Source: Rheum nobile (lineage: Eukaryota > Streptophyta > Magnoliopsida > Caryophyllales > Polygonaceae). Taken from it: 64,000 nt of DNA. Below, one piece after another: positions 20,827 to 33,224 of the stretch. Location: contig WOAB01000142.1 in assembly GCA_027886185.1 (NCBI GenBank), positions 992,001-1,056,000 of the forward strand. Reading direction: 5' to 3'. The translations under genes were made by a program, and so were the position numbers. Within the stretch, counting starts at the first letter, position 1; each line of letters begins with the position of its first letter. The notes beneath the pieces are model-generated. The model ran no database searches and was not told the origin of the DNA. It saw only the letters and a program-made list of their open reading frames with translations.

Positions 20827-22086
20827 ATAAGAGTTTCGTCCTCGAAACTAAGATCAAACAAGTTCGGATAACTGCCTCGCATGACTGACCCAGAATGTAC
20901 AGGACTTGCCGAAGAATGACCTTCCTTGAGAATTCATTCTCTAATCTCTTTATCAGTTGGCACACATAACTGATTCTGAAATCACAATATTCCATCTTCC
21001 TGAACAAAAATCTGAACACTCTTCTCTAAGCAATCTCACTGATATCTCGCTCAACATCCCATCGCATTCAGCTGCGTTCGCTCTTTCCCAAACAAATTTC
21101 AACTACACCCTTCATCAACTCTTGTTGCAATCCCGGCTGAACTATCAAACAAGCAACCATATGCTCGAGAGTCAACTTCCTACTCAAAGCATCAACTACC
21201 ACAGTAGTCCTTTCTGGATGATAAACAATATCTACATCACAATCCTTGATCAATTCTAGCAACCATCTTGTCTCATGATCAACTCTCTCTTATACAATTT
21301 GAAATGACGAAAAGCATATGCAATGACTCTCCCATTCTGCATTAGAGCGTAACCCAAACCTTGCTTAGACGCATCACTGTAGATGACAAACCCTTATGTT
21401 TCCTGCGGTAAAGCTAACACTGGCGCACTAATCAAACATTTCCTGAGTTCTTTGAAACTCTCTCCTGACATTTCCCGTCTCATTCAAAAATTTTAGCCTT
21501 ACGTAACCTGTCATAATCTGCCTGTAGTAACCTGCGCATTCTACTTCTCAACTCAGCCGAACCCATAGTCGTAAAATCCCACTTTTTCCAGTGCAGACTG
21601 AGTTCTCTGTTTCTTACTGCTTCCAACATCAACAGTCTGATCAAAATCAACTATAGCAGTCTCCCTCATCAAATACTCATCAGCATATTGCTCAAAGATC
21701 GTACAGTTATGCATCACCATCAGAGTTTTATCTCAAAATACAACCATCACTGAAAGTGCTCAATCTGTCATTCTCATTCTTGACAATAACAGTAGCACAC
21801 AACATTTTCATACCAATCATCAGTTACCAGACTCAACCTCTTGACGATAAGCCCAACGACTTCATCCTCTACCATACTCATACCTTTTAAATCTCTAGCA
21901 CGTCCCACTTACCAGGGAACGCACCACAGAATTACTCATCAACATTAAGCATCACATATAAAATTAATCAAACACAAACTTACATATACGTAACAACAAG
22001 GGTCTTATGATCACACGATTGCTTCACAGTTTTAGCGAGTGGTCTTCTCCACATCAAACTTTTGAAAAACATTTTAGAACGTAAAT

Positions 22087-22098
22087 GCTCTGATACCA
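22087..22098 (-). other. Gypsy primer-binding site, copy 1
   Basis: On the minus strand TGGTATCAGAGC, the standard complement of plant initiator tRNA-Met, lies five bases after the LTR end. The second copy is at 26486-26497. Confidence 0.9.
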
Positions 22099-22103
22099 AT
22101 TCA

Positions 22104-25100
22104 TGTAACACCCCGGGCCAGAGGTGCTATAGTGTCATAGCCCCGAATGACTATAAGGCGGTTTCTTTCAAGAAAAGAAATTTAAAGCTCTCCCAAACTC
22201 ACAAAAGTCATCAATATTAAAATCTTTGCTCAAGATTTAAAACTCTAAAACATGTCAACCAGTTTAATACATCAATTTATATCCAAAACAACGGAAGCGA
22301 ATACAACATTTTCAAATCTGATGCAAAACTAAATCTTTCACTATGAAGACACATCTGTGATCCAGAACCCGTTTGTTGCTGCAAACCTGCAAAACCTGAT
22401 TGACTGGGGGACCCGATACCCCAGCCAACCGCGGCACGTAAACCGAAGTTGGTCAGTCTTACGAAAGACTGGCAAAACTCCTCAAGCCAAAACAGTTCAA
22501 AACACATACATATATCACCAATCAACTCACAACAACGACAACACGCCACACAATATATATACATATATATAATATCATAACTATACTTAATCATATCAAC
22601 CAACCAATACCAACCACACGTCAAAACATATACACACACTATCACATACCATTCAATTACCCATCCTTATCCAACTCTTCACTATGCTAACCACAATCAA
22701 TCCATCCTCAAACTCATCACAAGCATAAACGAATAAAACGATCCAATCCAACTTCACTGACACGTCCAATCCATCCTTCTCTCTATTACTAATACCTCAA
22801 TCAATAACTCTATGCACATACACATCTCTTACTACTGACTTAAAACCAAAGCTAACCAATTATACTGAACTCACTACTGCACTAACACAACAAAATCAAT
22901 TAACCTTCACATCAACAAACACATAAGCATCAACGAGATAATCATCACATATAAACATAACAAAATAACGATCCAGGTCAGCCACCCTCCTGGTGCCGCC
23001 TGTTCTACCATAAACCGCGACCCAAACCTATGTTGGCCCACACCCTCAAGATGGGAAACCAACCTCCACAACATCCACTTAACCATTCCATAAACTCAAA
23101 GTACCCCTCTATCCGAAACTAGCTACTGCCAGCATCCACATCAATAGAGATTCACAACCTTGACTAGTTACAATCAACAACTATAACACACGTAAATTCA
23201 CAACCACAACCAATGGCCAACAATGACCCACAACCACAACTAATGACAATCAACGTCCAACATAAACCAATTATCAAACATACAACCAAATTACCAACAC
23301 AACCACTTAATCAAGTACATAATCAACATTCATCACAAATCTACGTATTCAGGTACACATCCAACATTTAACACATAATAGATATCACAACAATCAACCA
23401 ATTGTAACCCAATAAATAATATAACTCAACACAATAACCGACCAATTCAACCAAAAGATATACATAACAGTCATCACCATAATCGACCAATTCCACCAAA
23501 TAACTCAACTCATCAAAAGCAAATAACTCCAATCCATTCCAACCCATCACCGGTGAGACACTCATCACCTAAAACCAACTATCCGGATAGGGACGGTCTC
23601 ATACCATCCAACACCTGGCCCTTAACAACGCAGGCTACACCCTACGAGGTTTGGTGAGACGATCATCACCTAGCCCTCCGACTCTGATTCAACATTTTTG
23701 GTCCTTAACAACGTAGGCGATTCCCTACGAGGTTTGGTGAGACGATCATCACCTGACCCTTCGACCCCCAATCAACGACAATCCAACCACCACACCGACA
23801 CTCAATCAAACACAACGACAATCAATGTCACACAATCACACATCATCAACCAAGCAATTATAGTCAAATAATCCAATCGATCCACTACAATCAAACCATA
23901 TTTAGTTACGACCAACCACCACATCACATTCAGTCAAACACAACACGAGACAATTACTAACACACCCATACATTCACACACACACGCAATCTCAACACAC
24001 AACTACCAGCACGCACACAATCCAACACACAACCGCCAACACACACAGGTGTCGACATACACAATCCAACACACATACACAAGTGTCAACAAACACACAT
24101 ATTCAACCAAGTAATTTCGCAACTAATAATCCAACTTAATTTACTTAGACAAGGTTAAATCAATTACTGAAGCAATATAGGGACAAAAGTAATTTTATAA
24201 AATATACGAAGGGTTAGCAAGATTTATCTTGCCTCAAACTCGACAACCACGACCTCAGAAGCTCAAATCCAACTCGGACGAACCTGCGAAATCAATCCAA
24301 GCAAATCCCTGGCGTTAATTACTCATACTGAGTCTCAACTAATAATTCCCCAATTTAACCCCAAAATTTCTCCTATCATCAACCCTAATTAATTAGGCCA
24401 AAACACATCCAAATTCAACCCAAATTAATCCAAACTTATACCTCACTTAATTAGCAAACCAAACACAATCCAACCCAAGGCTCAAAATCAATTAATTGCT
24501 GTATATCCCCAACGAATCAACCAAACTCTGCTTCCCAGAATTTCAGCAACAATACCACTTTAGAAAATTCAAATCGAACCCATAAGCTCACCTCGTCGAC
24601 GACCACCGCAAGCCACACCGGGAAGGGCACCTCATCATCTTCCATATCTGTCCAGTCCACGCAGAACAACAACAATAACCGGTCACAATTAAATTCAACA
24701 ACACTTTCAACTCCACAATCCGACTCTTACCTCGTTGTCACTCACACAGCTGTCGCCGGAATGGATCCTCGTCGCCGGAACCACAGCGGAACACCAGCAG
24801 CAGCAGCTCCGACTCGCGACGCCTCTTCGCCGGAAAGCACCACAGCAGTTGTTCGCAGCCCTGAGCAACCGCAGATCTCGCCGGATCTCGCCTCAACAGT
24901 GGCTCGCAGACAGCAGCTACAGACGCAGCAGCTCTCGGCCTTCAGCAGCAGCGACTCGTTGCTCTTCTTCTGCAACTGGTCGCGGCTCGCTCAGGGGAAG
25001 GAAGAGGTGGCCATGGCTGGTTCGAGCTCACCGACGGGAAGAAAATGGCGGAGCATAGAAGGAATGAGGAGGGAGTACAGCTGCTCAGCAAGCTTCTCAC

Positions 25101-25212
25101 CGAAAAGATAAGGTTTGCCCCTTTCTCTGATTTCTTCCCAAATTTCTGCTTTTAAGAGATCCAAAAAATTTATTTACCCTTTTGCCATTTCTATAACCTT
25201 TGGGGTATTTCA
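22104..25212 (-). repeat. Gypsy LTR copy 2, complete (3109 bp)
   Basis: On the plus strand it begins TGTAACACCCCGGGCC and ends CCTTTGGGGTATTTCA; on the sense strand it starts TGAAATACCCC and ends GGGGTGTTACA. It is bounded by a primer site on the left and a polypurine tract on the right, which places it between two internal regions. Confidence 0.93.
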
Positions 25213-26502
25213 TTTTCCCTCCCTTATAAGAGTTTCGTCCTCGAAACTAAGATCAAACAAGTTCGGATAATTGTCTCGCATGACTGACCCAGAATGTACA
25301 GGACTTGCCGAAGAATGACCTTCCTTGAGAATCCATTCTCTAATCTCTTTATCAGCTGGCACACATAACTGATTCTGAAATCACAATATTCCATCTTCCT
25401 GAACAAAAATCCGAACACTCTTCTCTGAGCAATCTCACTGATATCTCGCTCAACATCCCATCGCATTCAGCTGCGTTCGCTCTTTCCCAAACAAATTTCA
25501 ACTTCACCCTTCATCAACTCTTGTTGCAATCCCGGCTGAACTATCAGACAAGCAACCATATGCTCGAGAGTCAACTTCCTACTCAAAGCATCAACTACCA
25601 CAGTAGTCTTTTCTGGATGATAAACAATATCTACATCACAATCCTTGATCAATTCTAGCAACCATCTTGTCTCATGATCAACTCTCTCTTATACAATTTG
25701 AGATGACGAAAAGCATATGCAATGACTCTCCCATTCTGCATTAGAGCGTAACCCAAACCTTGCTTAGACGCATCACTGTAGATGACAAACCCTTATGTTT
25801 CCTACGGTAAAGCTAACACTGGCGCACTAATCAAACATTTCCTGAGTTCTTTGAAACTCTCTCCTGACATTTCCCGTCTCATTCAAAATTTTTAGCCTTA
25901 CGTAACCTGCCATAATCTGCCTGTAGTAACCTGCGCATTCTACTTCTCAACTCAGCCGAACCCATAGTCGTAAAATCCCACTTTTTCCAGTGCAGACTGA
26001 GTTCTCTGTTTCTTACTGCTTCCAACATCAACAGTCTGATCAAAATCAACTATAGCAGTCTCCCTCATCAAATACTCATCAGCATATTGCTCAAAGATCG
26101 TACAGTTATGCATCACCATCAGAGTTTTATCTCAAAATACAACCATCACTGAAAGTGCTCAATCTGTCATTCTCATTCTTGACAATAACAGTAGCACACA
26201 ACATTTTCATACCAATCATCAGTTACCAGACTCAACCTCTTGACGATAAGCCCAACGACATCATCCTCTACCATACTCATACCTTTTAAATCTCTAGCAC
26301 GTCCCACTTACCAGGGAACGTACCACAGAATTACTCATCAACATTAAGCATCACATATAAAATTAATCAAACACAAACTTACCTATACATAACAACAAGG
26401 GTCTTATGATCACACGATTGCTTCACAGTTTTAGCGAGTGGTCTTCTCCACATCAAACTTTTGAAAAACATTTTAGAACGTAAATGCTCTGATACCAATT
26501 CA
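25213..26502 (-). pseudogene. Gypsy internal remnant 2
   Basis: Nearly identical to internal remnant 1, with the same deletion structure. RNase H fragment at 25467-25661 (LELIKDCDVDIVYHPEKTT), integrase start and 3' tail at about 25224-25370, primer site at 26486-26497. It differs only by scattered substitutions. Confidence 0.85.
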
Positions 26503-29500
26503 TGTAATACCCCGGGCCAGAGGTGCTACAGTGTCATAGCCTCGAATGACTATAAGGCAGTTTCTTTCAAGAAAAGAAATTTAAAGCTCTCCCAAACTCA
26601 CAAAAGTCATCAATATTAAAATCCCTGCTCAAGATTTAAAACTCTAAAACATGTCAACCAGTTTAATACATCAATTTATATCCAAAACAACGGAAGCGAA
26701 TACAACATTTTCAAATCTGATGCAAAACTAAATCTTTTACTATGAAGACACATCTGTGATCCAGAACCCGCTTGTTGCTGCAAACCTGCAAAACCTGATT
26801 GATTGGGGGACCCGATACCCCAGCCAACCGCGGCACGTAAACCGAAGTTGGTCAGTCTTACGAAAGACTGGCAAAACTCCTCAAGCCAAAACAGTTCAAA
26901 ACACATACATATATCACCAATCAACTCACAACAACGACAACACGCCACACAATATATATACATATATATAATATCATAACTATACTTAATCATATCAACC
27001 AACCAATACCAACCACACGTCAAAACATATACACACACTATCACATACCATTCAATTACCCATCCTTATCCAACTCTTCACTATGCTAACCGCAATCAAT
27101 CCATCCTCAAACTCATCACAAGCATAAACGAATAAAACGATCCAATCCAACTTCACTGACACGTCCAATCCATCCTTCTCTCTATTACTAATACCTCAAT
27201 CAACAACTCTATGCACATACACATCTCTTACTACTGACTTACAACCAAAGCTAACCAATTATACTGAACTTACTACTGCACTAACACAACAAAATCAATT
27301 AACCTTCACATCAACAAACACATAAGCATTAACGAGATAATCATCACATATAAACATAACAAAATAACGATCCAGGTCAGCCACCCTCCTGGTGCCGCCT
27401 GTTCTACCATAAACCGCGACCCAAACCTATGTTGGCCCACACCCTCAAGATGGGAAACCAACCTCCACAACATCCACTTAACCATTCCATAAACTCAAAG
27501 TATCCCTCTATCCGAAACTAGCTACTACCAGCATCCACATCAATAGAGATTCACAACCTTGACTAGTTACAATCAACAACTATAACACACGTAAATTCAC
27601 AACCACAACCAATGGCCAACAATGACCCACAACCACAACTAATGACAATCAACGTCCAACATAAACCAATTATCAAACATACAACCAAATTACCAACACA
27701 ACCACTTAATCAAGTACATAATCAACATTCATCACAAATCCACGTATTCAGGTACACATCCAACATTTAACACATAATAGATATCACAACAATCAACCAA
27801 TTGTAACCCAATAAATAATATAACTCAACACAATAACCGACCAATTCAACCAAAAGATATACATAACAGTCATCACCATAATCGACCAATTCCACCAAAT
27901 AACTCAACTCATCAAAAGCAAATAACTCCAATCCATTCCAACCCATCACCGGTGAGACACTCATCACCTAAAACCAACTATCCGGATAGGGACGGTCTCA
28001 TACCATCCAACATCTGGCCCTTAACAACACAGGCTACACCCTACGAGGTTTGGTGAGACGATCATCACCTGGCCCTCCGACTCTGATTCAACATTTTTGG
28101 TCCTTAACAACGTAGGCGATTCCCTACGAGGTTTGGTGAGACGATCATCACCTGACCCTTCGACCCCCAATCAACGACAATCCAACCACCACACCGACAC
28201 TCAATCAAACACAACGACAATCAATGTCACACAATCACACATCATCAACCAAGCAATTATAGTCAAATAATCCAATCGATCCACAACAATCAACCCATAT
28301 TTAGTTACGACCAACCACCACATCACATTCAGTCAAACACAACACGAGACAATTACTAATACACCCATACATTCACACACACACACGCAATCTCAACACA
28401 CAACTACCAGCACGCACACAATCCAACACACAACCGCCAACACACACAGGTGTCGACATACACAATCCAACACACATACACAAGTGTCAACAAACACACA
28501 TATTCAACCAAGTAATTTCGCAACTAATAATCCAACTTAATTTACTTAGACAAGGTTAAATCAATTACTGAAGCAATATAGGGACAAAAGTAATTTTATA
28601 AAATATACGAAGGGTTAGCAAGATTTATCTTTCCTCAAACTCGACAACCACGACCTCAGAAGCTCAAATCCAACTCGGACGAACCTGCGAAATCAATCCG
28701 AGCAAATCCCTGGCGTTAATTACTCATACCGAGTCTCAACTAATAATTCCCCAATTTAACCCCAAAATTTCTCCTATCATCAACCCTAATTAATTAGGCC
28801 AAAACACATCCAAATTCAACCCAAATTAATCCAAACTTATACCTCACTTAATTAGCAAACCACACACAATCCAACCCAAGGCTCAAAATCAATTAATTGC
28901 TGCATATCCCCAACGAATCAACCAAACTCTGCTTCCCAGAATTTCAGCAACAATACCACTTTAGAAAATTCAAATCGAACCCATAAGCTCACCTCATCGA
29001 CGACCACCGCAAGCCACACCGGGAAGGGCACCTCGTCATCTTCCATATCTGTCCAGTCCACGCAGAACAACAACAACCGGTCACAATTAAATTCAACAAC
29101 ACTTTCAACTCCACAATCCGACTCTTACCTCGTTGTCACTCACACAGCTGTCGCCAGAATGGATCCTCGTCGCCGGAACCACAGCGGAACACCAGCAGCA
29201 GCAGCTCCGACTCGCGACGCCTCTTCGCCGGAAAGCACCACAGCAGTTGTTCGCAGCCCTGAGCAACCGCAGATCTCGCCGGATCTCGCCTCAACAGTGG
29301 CTCGCAGACAGCATCTACAGACGCAGCAGCTCTCGGCCTTCAGCAACAGCGACTCGTTGCTCTTCTTCTACAACTGGTCGTGGCTCGCTCAGGGGAAGGA
29401 AGAGGTGGCCATGGCTGGTTCGAGCTCACCGACGGGAAGAAAATGGCGGAGCACAGAAGGAATGAGGAGGGAGCACAACTGCTCAGCAAGCTGCTCACCG

Positions 29501-29610
29501 AAAAGATAAGGTTTGCCCCTTTCTCTGATTTCTTCCCAAATTTCTGCTTTTAAGAGATCCCAAATTTTTATTTACCCTTTTGCCATTTCTATAACCTTTG
29601 GGGTATTTCA
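26503..29610 (-). repeat. Gypsy LTR copy 3, complete (3108 bp)
   Basis: Begins TGTAATACCCCGGGCC on the plus strand and ends GGGGTATTTCA at 29610, after which the sequence departs from the other units. This is therefore the outer 5' LTR of the array in minus orientation. The flanking five bases are CATAC; the matching left target copy cannot be checked because LTR copy 1 is truncated. Confidence 0.9.
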
Positions 29611-31503
29611 CATACTCTATTGTCAAGACTATTCATTATTTATACTCCTTACACATGATTTTATTTCATTACACTTTTCACATTGAGGATTATATTTTCT
29701 AATATATAATATAAGGTATCATTAATTATAATTATGTTAGAAGAGCATGGTTATATAACTTTTTTATCTTTTAATCATATTGACAAATTTTCAATCATTT
29801 TATCTTCTTTGAGGGCTAAATTAGGTTATATGGTTGTTAATCAACTGAATCTCATCGTAATTTGGGAGAAAATCCAAAAAGGGCAAGGATTTTTGGTTGG
29901 AAGATGGACGATAGTTCTAGTACTCACCTCGTTTTACTTGCTTTAAATCTCAAGTAACTCGACATGTAACTTTCCTGAACCCTTTCTTAACTCTGTTGTG
30001 AATTGAATATCTATGGTACAACTGGTGACCCTAATTTTTATCTAACTTATCAATTTTTGTAAAGTCATATCTTTGGTTGTTCGTGGTGATTTTGTTATAT
30101 CCATCTGTTAAGAAACCAAAGTAGATATGGATTGGAACTTGGAAGTCAAATTCACCACCCGTAAGTCTTGTAATATGTCATATTCTTGAACATATAACTA
30201 AAATTTTCCAATTTGGAGTAGCTATTATAGAATGACTTATTTTTAAAAAAAAATTTATTTCCAATTATGTATTTAACAAAAGATTAATTATTTTCCTAAC
30301 ATACATGGGTGATTCTTAGTTACCAAAAACAAACATGGGATGTTTCTCTGTAAACTTGGCATTTTAGAAGCGTTTTTTTTTCTTGTATTTTTTTTGTAAG
30401 ACTTGTCCTTTAATGGGTAATTTTTTGCAATTTATCCTATAATTACACAGTGAATTCGACATTGATACTATGTTATCATTTCAATAGTTTTTTGTTAATT
30501 GAAATTTATTCATTCATCTATTATTGCATGGATTCATAGTGGTTTTTTGTTAACCGTTAGAGTTGATTTCCAATTATCTTGTCTTGGTCATCGTGGGAAC
30601 TGGACTTGCATTTGGCTGATAATATTGAAAACTTATAATATGCAAACCATATTTTTGAAGAGATACTATTGAAATATTCCTACATTGAGAATTTGTAATT
30701 TTGTTTGTATGAAATTGAATATGGATGAAATATCAAACTTAAATACCTCACGAAAATCTTCACTATTAATTAACAATGCACTCTTTATACTTCAAAATAA
30801 TGTTAGAATACTATAGTTTAGTATACAAAATTCTTGGAGTATAATGTAATTTTTTTTTCATTTTCTTTGTACTTATATTTTTTGTGTGAAAGTCTGAAAC
30901 ACATAGCCTAAAAAGTTAAATATAAAAACACCAAATACCAGAAATTCTATAAGATTTTGTCACCAAAACTATATATCATGAAGTCCAAGGTATTAACCAT
31001 ATAGTCTATTTTACTGATATTAATATTTTTGTATTTCCTCATCTAATGACCAATAATATATAAATAGGCTAAAATAAGATGTAATTAACCAAACTGGTGA
31101 AAGTCTTTACCATATTAATTGAGGTGACAACACTAAACATGCAATTCTTGTAAATTTACATATTTTAAAATGTTTGATGTTTGGAGGCCTCAAATTATGG
31201 AATTATCCCATACATATATTTGTAGGTATGAATATAAACAGAAAAGCACAAAAACTAAGTCGCACAAACTTGAATGTCATTCCCAAACAAATTAAATAGA
31301 ACATTAGTGTCTGGAACATAGACTCTAAAAAAAACTATGTACCTTATATGTCTTAAATTTGGAGAATAACATTGAAATCTAAAATTTATTTATATAGTCC
31401 AACGACATGCTTTGTTTCTAGAGGTCTTGTGTAAGTAAATAAATGAAATATTTTCATTGTATTTATAAACATATACATATACAAATCAATATTAAAATAA
31501 GAA
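29611..31503. other. AT-rich intergenic DNA
   Basis: No gene, LTR or clear foldback element was recognised. Only short chance reading frames occur. Confidence 0.5.
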
Positions 31504-32040
31504 GGGAAATTCTTGTTGGTGCCCCTGAGTTTAGGATTATTCTTGTTGGTGTCCTACGATTAAGTTTTTTTCCCCGGTTGGTACCCCTAAGGTTTTGATT
31601 TGTTCGCTTTGTAACCAAAAATTTTCATATCCATATCCTTTCGGTTCGAATTGATCAAATCCAATCTCATCATTATGTTTATTGCCCTCAACTTAGTAGG
31701 ATTCGATTCCTAAAACAATCAAATTCATACTCGAACCATTCCGATTTGAATTCTTAAGGTCGAAAACGGGTTGTTACTTCGGAATTCAAATCGACATGGT
31801 TCGGACATGGATTTGAGTAATTTAGGAGTCAAATCTTACTAATTTGAGGGCGAGGAATACAATGGTGAACTTGAATTTGATCAATTCGAACCGGAATGGT
31901 GCAAATATGAAAATGTTTGGTTACAAATTAAGCGAACAAACCAAAACCTTAGGGGTATCAACCGAAAAAACTTAATCGTGGGACACCAACAAGAATAACC
32001 CTAAACTCATGGGCACCAACAAGAATTTCCCAAATATGAA
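31495..32040. mobile_element. Mutator-like foldback MITE with 9-bp target duplication
   Basis: A 528-bp element (31504-32031) begins GGGAAATTCTTGTTGGTGCC and ends with its reverse complement (variant GGGCACCAACAAGAATTTCCC). Inverted similarity runs inward for well over 120 bp on each side, including GTTCGCTTTGTAACCAAAAA against TTTGGTTACAAATTAAGCGAAC, and continues weakly toward the centre. It is flanked by AAATAAGAA (31495-31503) and AAATATGAA (32032-32040), a 9-bp duplication with one mismatch, which fits the Mutator superfamily. No transposase is encoded. Confidence 0.88.
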
Positions 32041-33194
32041 ATACTTGAAAATTAAAATTATTGATGTACCATATAATTTACTAGAAGGAGATATGTGGAC
32101 TTGTATGTCCTAAGCCAATCGAAAACATCTCATTTACGAAAAATCATGACTTTAATCTCGGAACTTACATCTTCAAGCAGTTAGTTAAGTGTAATGCATC
32201 TTTTTTCTCTTGTTGTATTTTCAGCCATGATTTCAATGATTGTGCAGAGAGAAGTGAGGAAGATAAGAGAGATCAATTGTAGTAGTGGCACACCAAGTGA
32301 ATAGATGGGAAGAGCCAGTATTTATTGGTATATTTGAGTTAAGAGAGAAAATTGTTTGTATATTTTTTTAAACCTAATTGATTGCCTTATTTTCAACAGT
32401 CGTTTGAGTGCAAATTATATATGGAGTATCTTTTGAGTTAAGAGAAATAATTGTTTAAATGTTATGCGTTTTCTCTAGCCATGATCATTTAAATATGTTC
32501 AATCTCACAATTGAAACAACTGTAGTCCGTTTTCTTTTTTTGTTCTTTTTTGTTTTGATGAATGTGAGTTTCATGATGGATTATGGAGGTGGGTACTTAC
32601 TGAAGTCTGTATATTAAAATAGTCGGTTGCTCGTGTTTTAATTTTTTTGACTGTTGATTGTCCTGAATGTAAGTTTACATAGAATTACGCATATGGGCAT
32701 TAAGTGTCATGGTTGTATCCTAGATTTAGGAAATGGAAGAGTTTTTATTTTTAAACCATCGTTTGAGTATGTGTTAATTTTTTTTTATATGTTTAGAATG
32801 TGAGTTTTAGGGATTGTCATTTATTGTCTATACTATATTTTATATTATACAGAGTATATAGATTAAGATGAGATGAAAGTAAAAAAATTAAGGAAAAAGT
32901 ATATTATTTAGTCGTAGGCATTAATGGACAAAAATCTATTTTATATATTTATAGATAGATATAAAGATTTGAGTAACTAGTTAATATAAATAAAAAAATA
33001 ATGAAAGATAAAATAGTAAAACAAAATTGTTAAGAAGGGAGATTGAACCATACACCTCTTGTATCATGAGAATGTCTTTAACCATTGAGCTACATTAGAA
33101 GATGTGATTTATAATGAAAGATCAACAAACAAAAAAGATAATTTCTCATATTTATTGGGCATTAATTACATCCTTAGTCTACTTTATATATTTA
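32041..33194. other. AT-rich DNA with repeated Helitron-like 5' ends
   Basis: No gene seen. The phrase type 'cattaatg...caaaa...tattttatatatttatagatag' occurs near 32918-32960 and again near 33163-33194. Read on the minus strand it resembles the TCTATxTATAA start of plant non-autonomous Helitrons. It recurs near 60390. Confidence 0.45.
33041..33095 (-). other. tRNA-like A-box/B-box segment, possible SINE remnant
   Basis: On the minus strand TAGCTCAATGG (A-box-like, about 33083-33093) is followed ~40 bp later by GGTTCAATCTC (B-box-like, about 33040-33050). The spacing suits a tRNA-type polymerase III promoter. The flanks do not pair into an acceptor stem and the D and T stems are poor, so this is not a functional tRNA. 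No target duplication was found. Confidence 0.35.
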
Positions 33195-33224
33195 CTAGTG
33201 AATATGCCCGTGCTATGCACGGGG
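33195..33224 (-). mobile_element. Helitron 3' terminus
   Basis: On the minus strand a GC hairpin (CCCGTGC, loop ATA, GCACGGG; 33207-33223) is followed eight bases later by CTAG at the end, then T. This is the Helitron 3' signature, a hairpin shortly before CTRR with insertion before T. The element would extend to the right; its 5' TC end is not fixed, though similar 5' ends occur near 35225 and 35695. Confidence 0.7.

Larger units (their letters stand above)
20814..22103 (-). pseudogene. Gypsy internal remnant 1: RT end, RNase H, integrase start
   Basis: On the minus strand, reading from the primer site at 22098 down, little of gag is recognisable. Then come an RT/RNase H junction (PVLALPQET, FVIYSDASKQGLGYALMQNG near 21340-21430), RNase H (LELIKDCDVDIVYHP and ALSRKLTLEHM, about 21068-21262), the start of the integrase zinc-finger region (LCVPADKEIREWILKEG in copy 2), and directly the 3' tail NLFDLSFEDETLIREGK. 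The integrase core and most of gag, protease and RT are deleted. Both internal copies carry the same deletion, so it preceded the tandem amplification. Confidence 0.8.
17752..29610 (-). mobile_element. Tandem gypsy array: LTR-internal-LTR-internal-LTR
   Basis: Three long LTRs and two short internal regions repeat with a period of ~4398 bp. Sense strand is minus: each internal region has an initiator-Met primer site next to the LTR on its right and a polypurine tract next to the LTR on its left. The three copies are nearly identical over kilobases, so the array is young. The left LTR lacks its outer 45 bp; the right LTR is complete and ends at ...GGGGTATTTCA. Such arrays arise from unequal recombination between LTRs of one element or of neighbouring copies. 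Only fragments of pol remain, so the element depended on another for movement. Confidence 0.92.

Noticed and set aside
22277..22645. A 122-residue Cys-rich membrane-like protein repeated in three copies
   Set aside because: It lies inside the gypsy LTR in the retroelement sense direction, with no start context or domain; the open frame is kept because the copies are young.
33041..33095. A functional tRNA gene on the minus strand
   Set aside because: A-box and B-box words are present, but acceptor, D and T stems do not pair; at best a SINE or tRNA relic.
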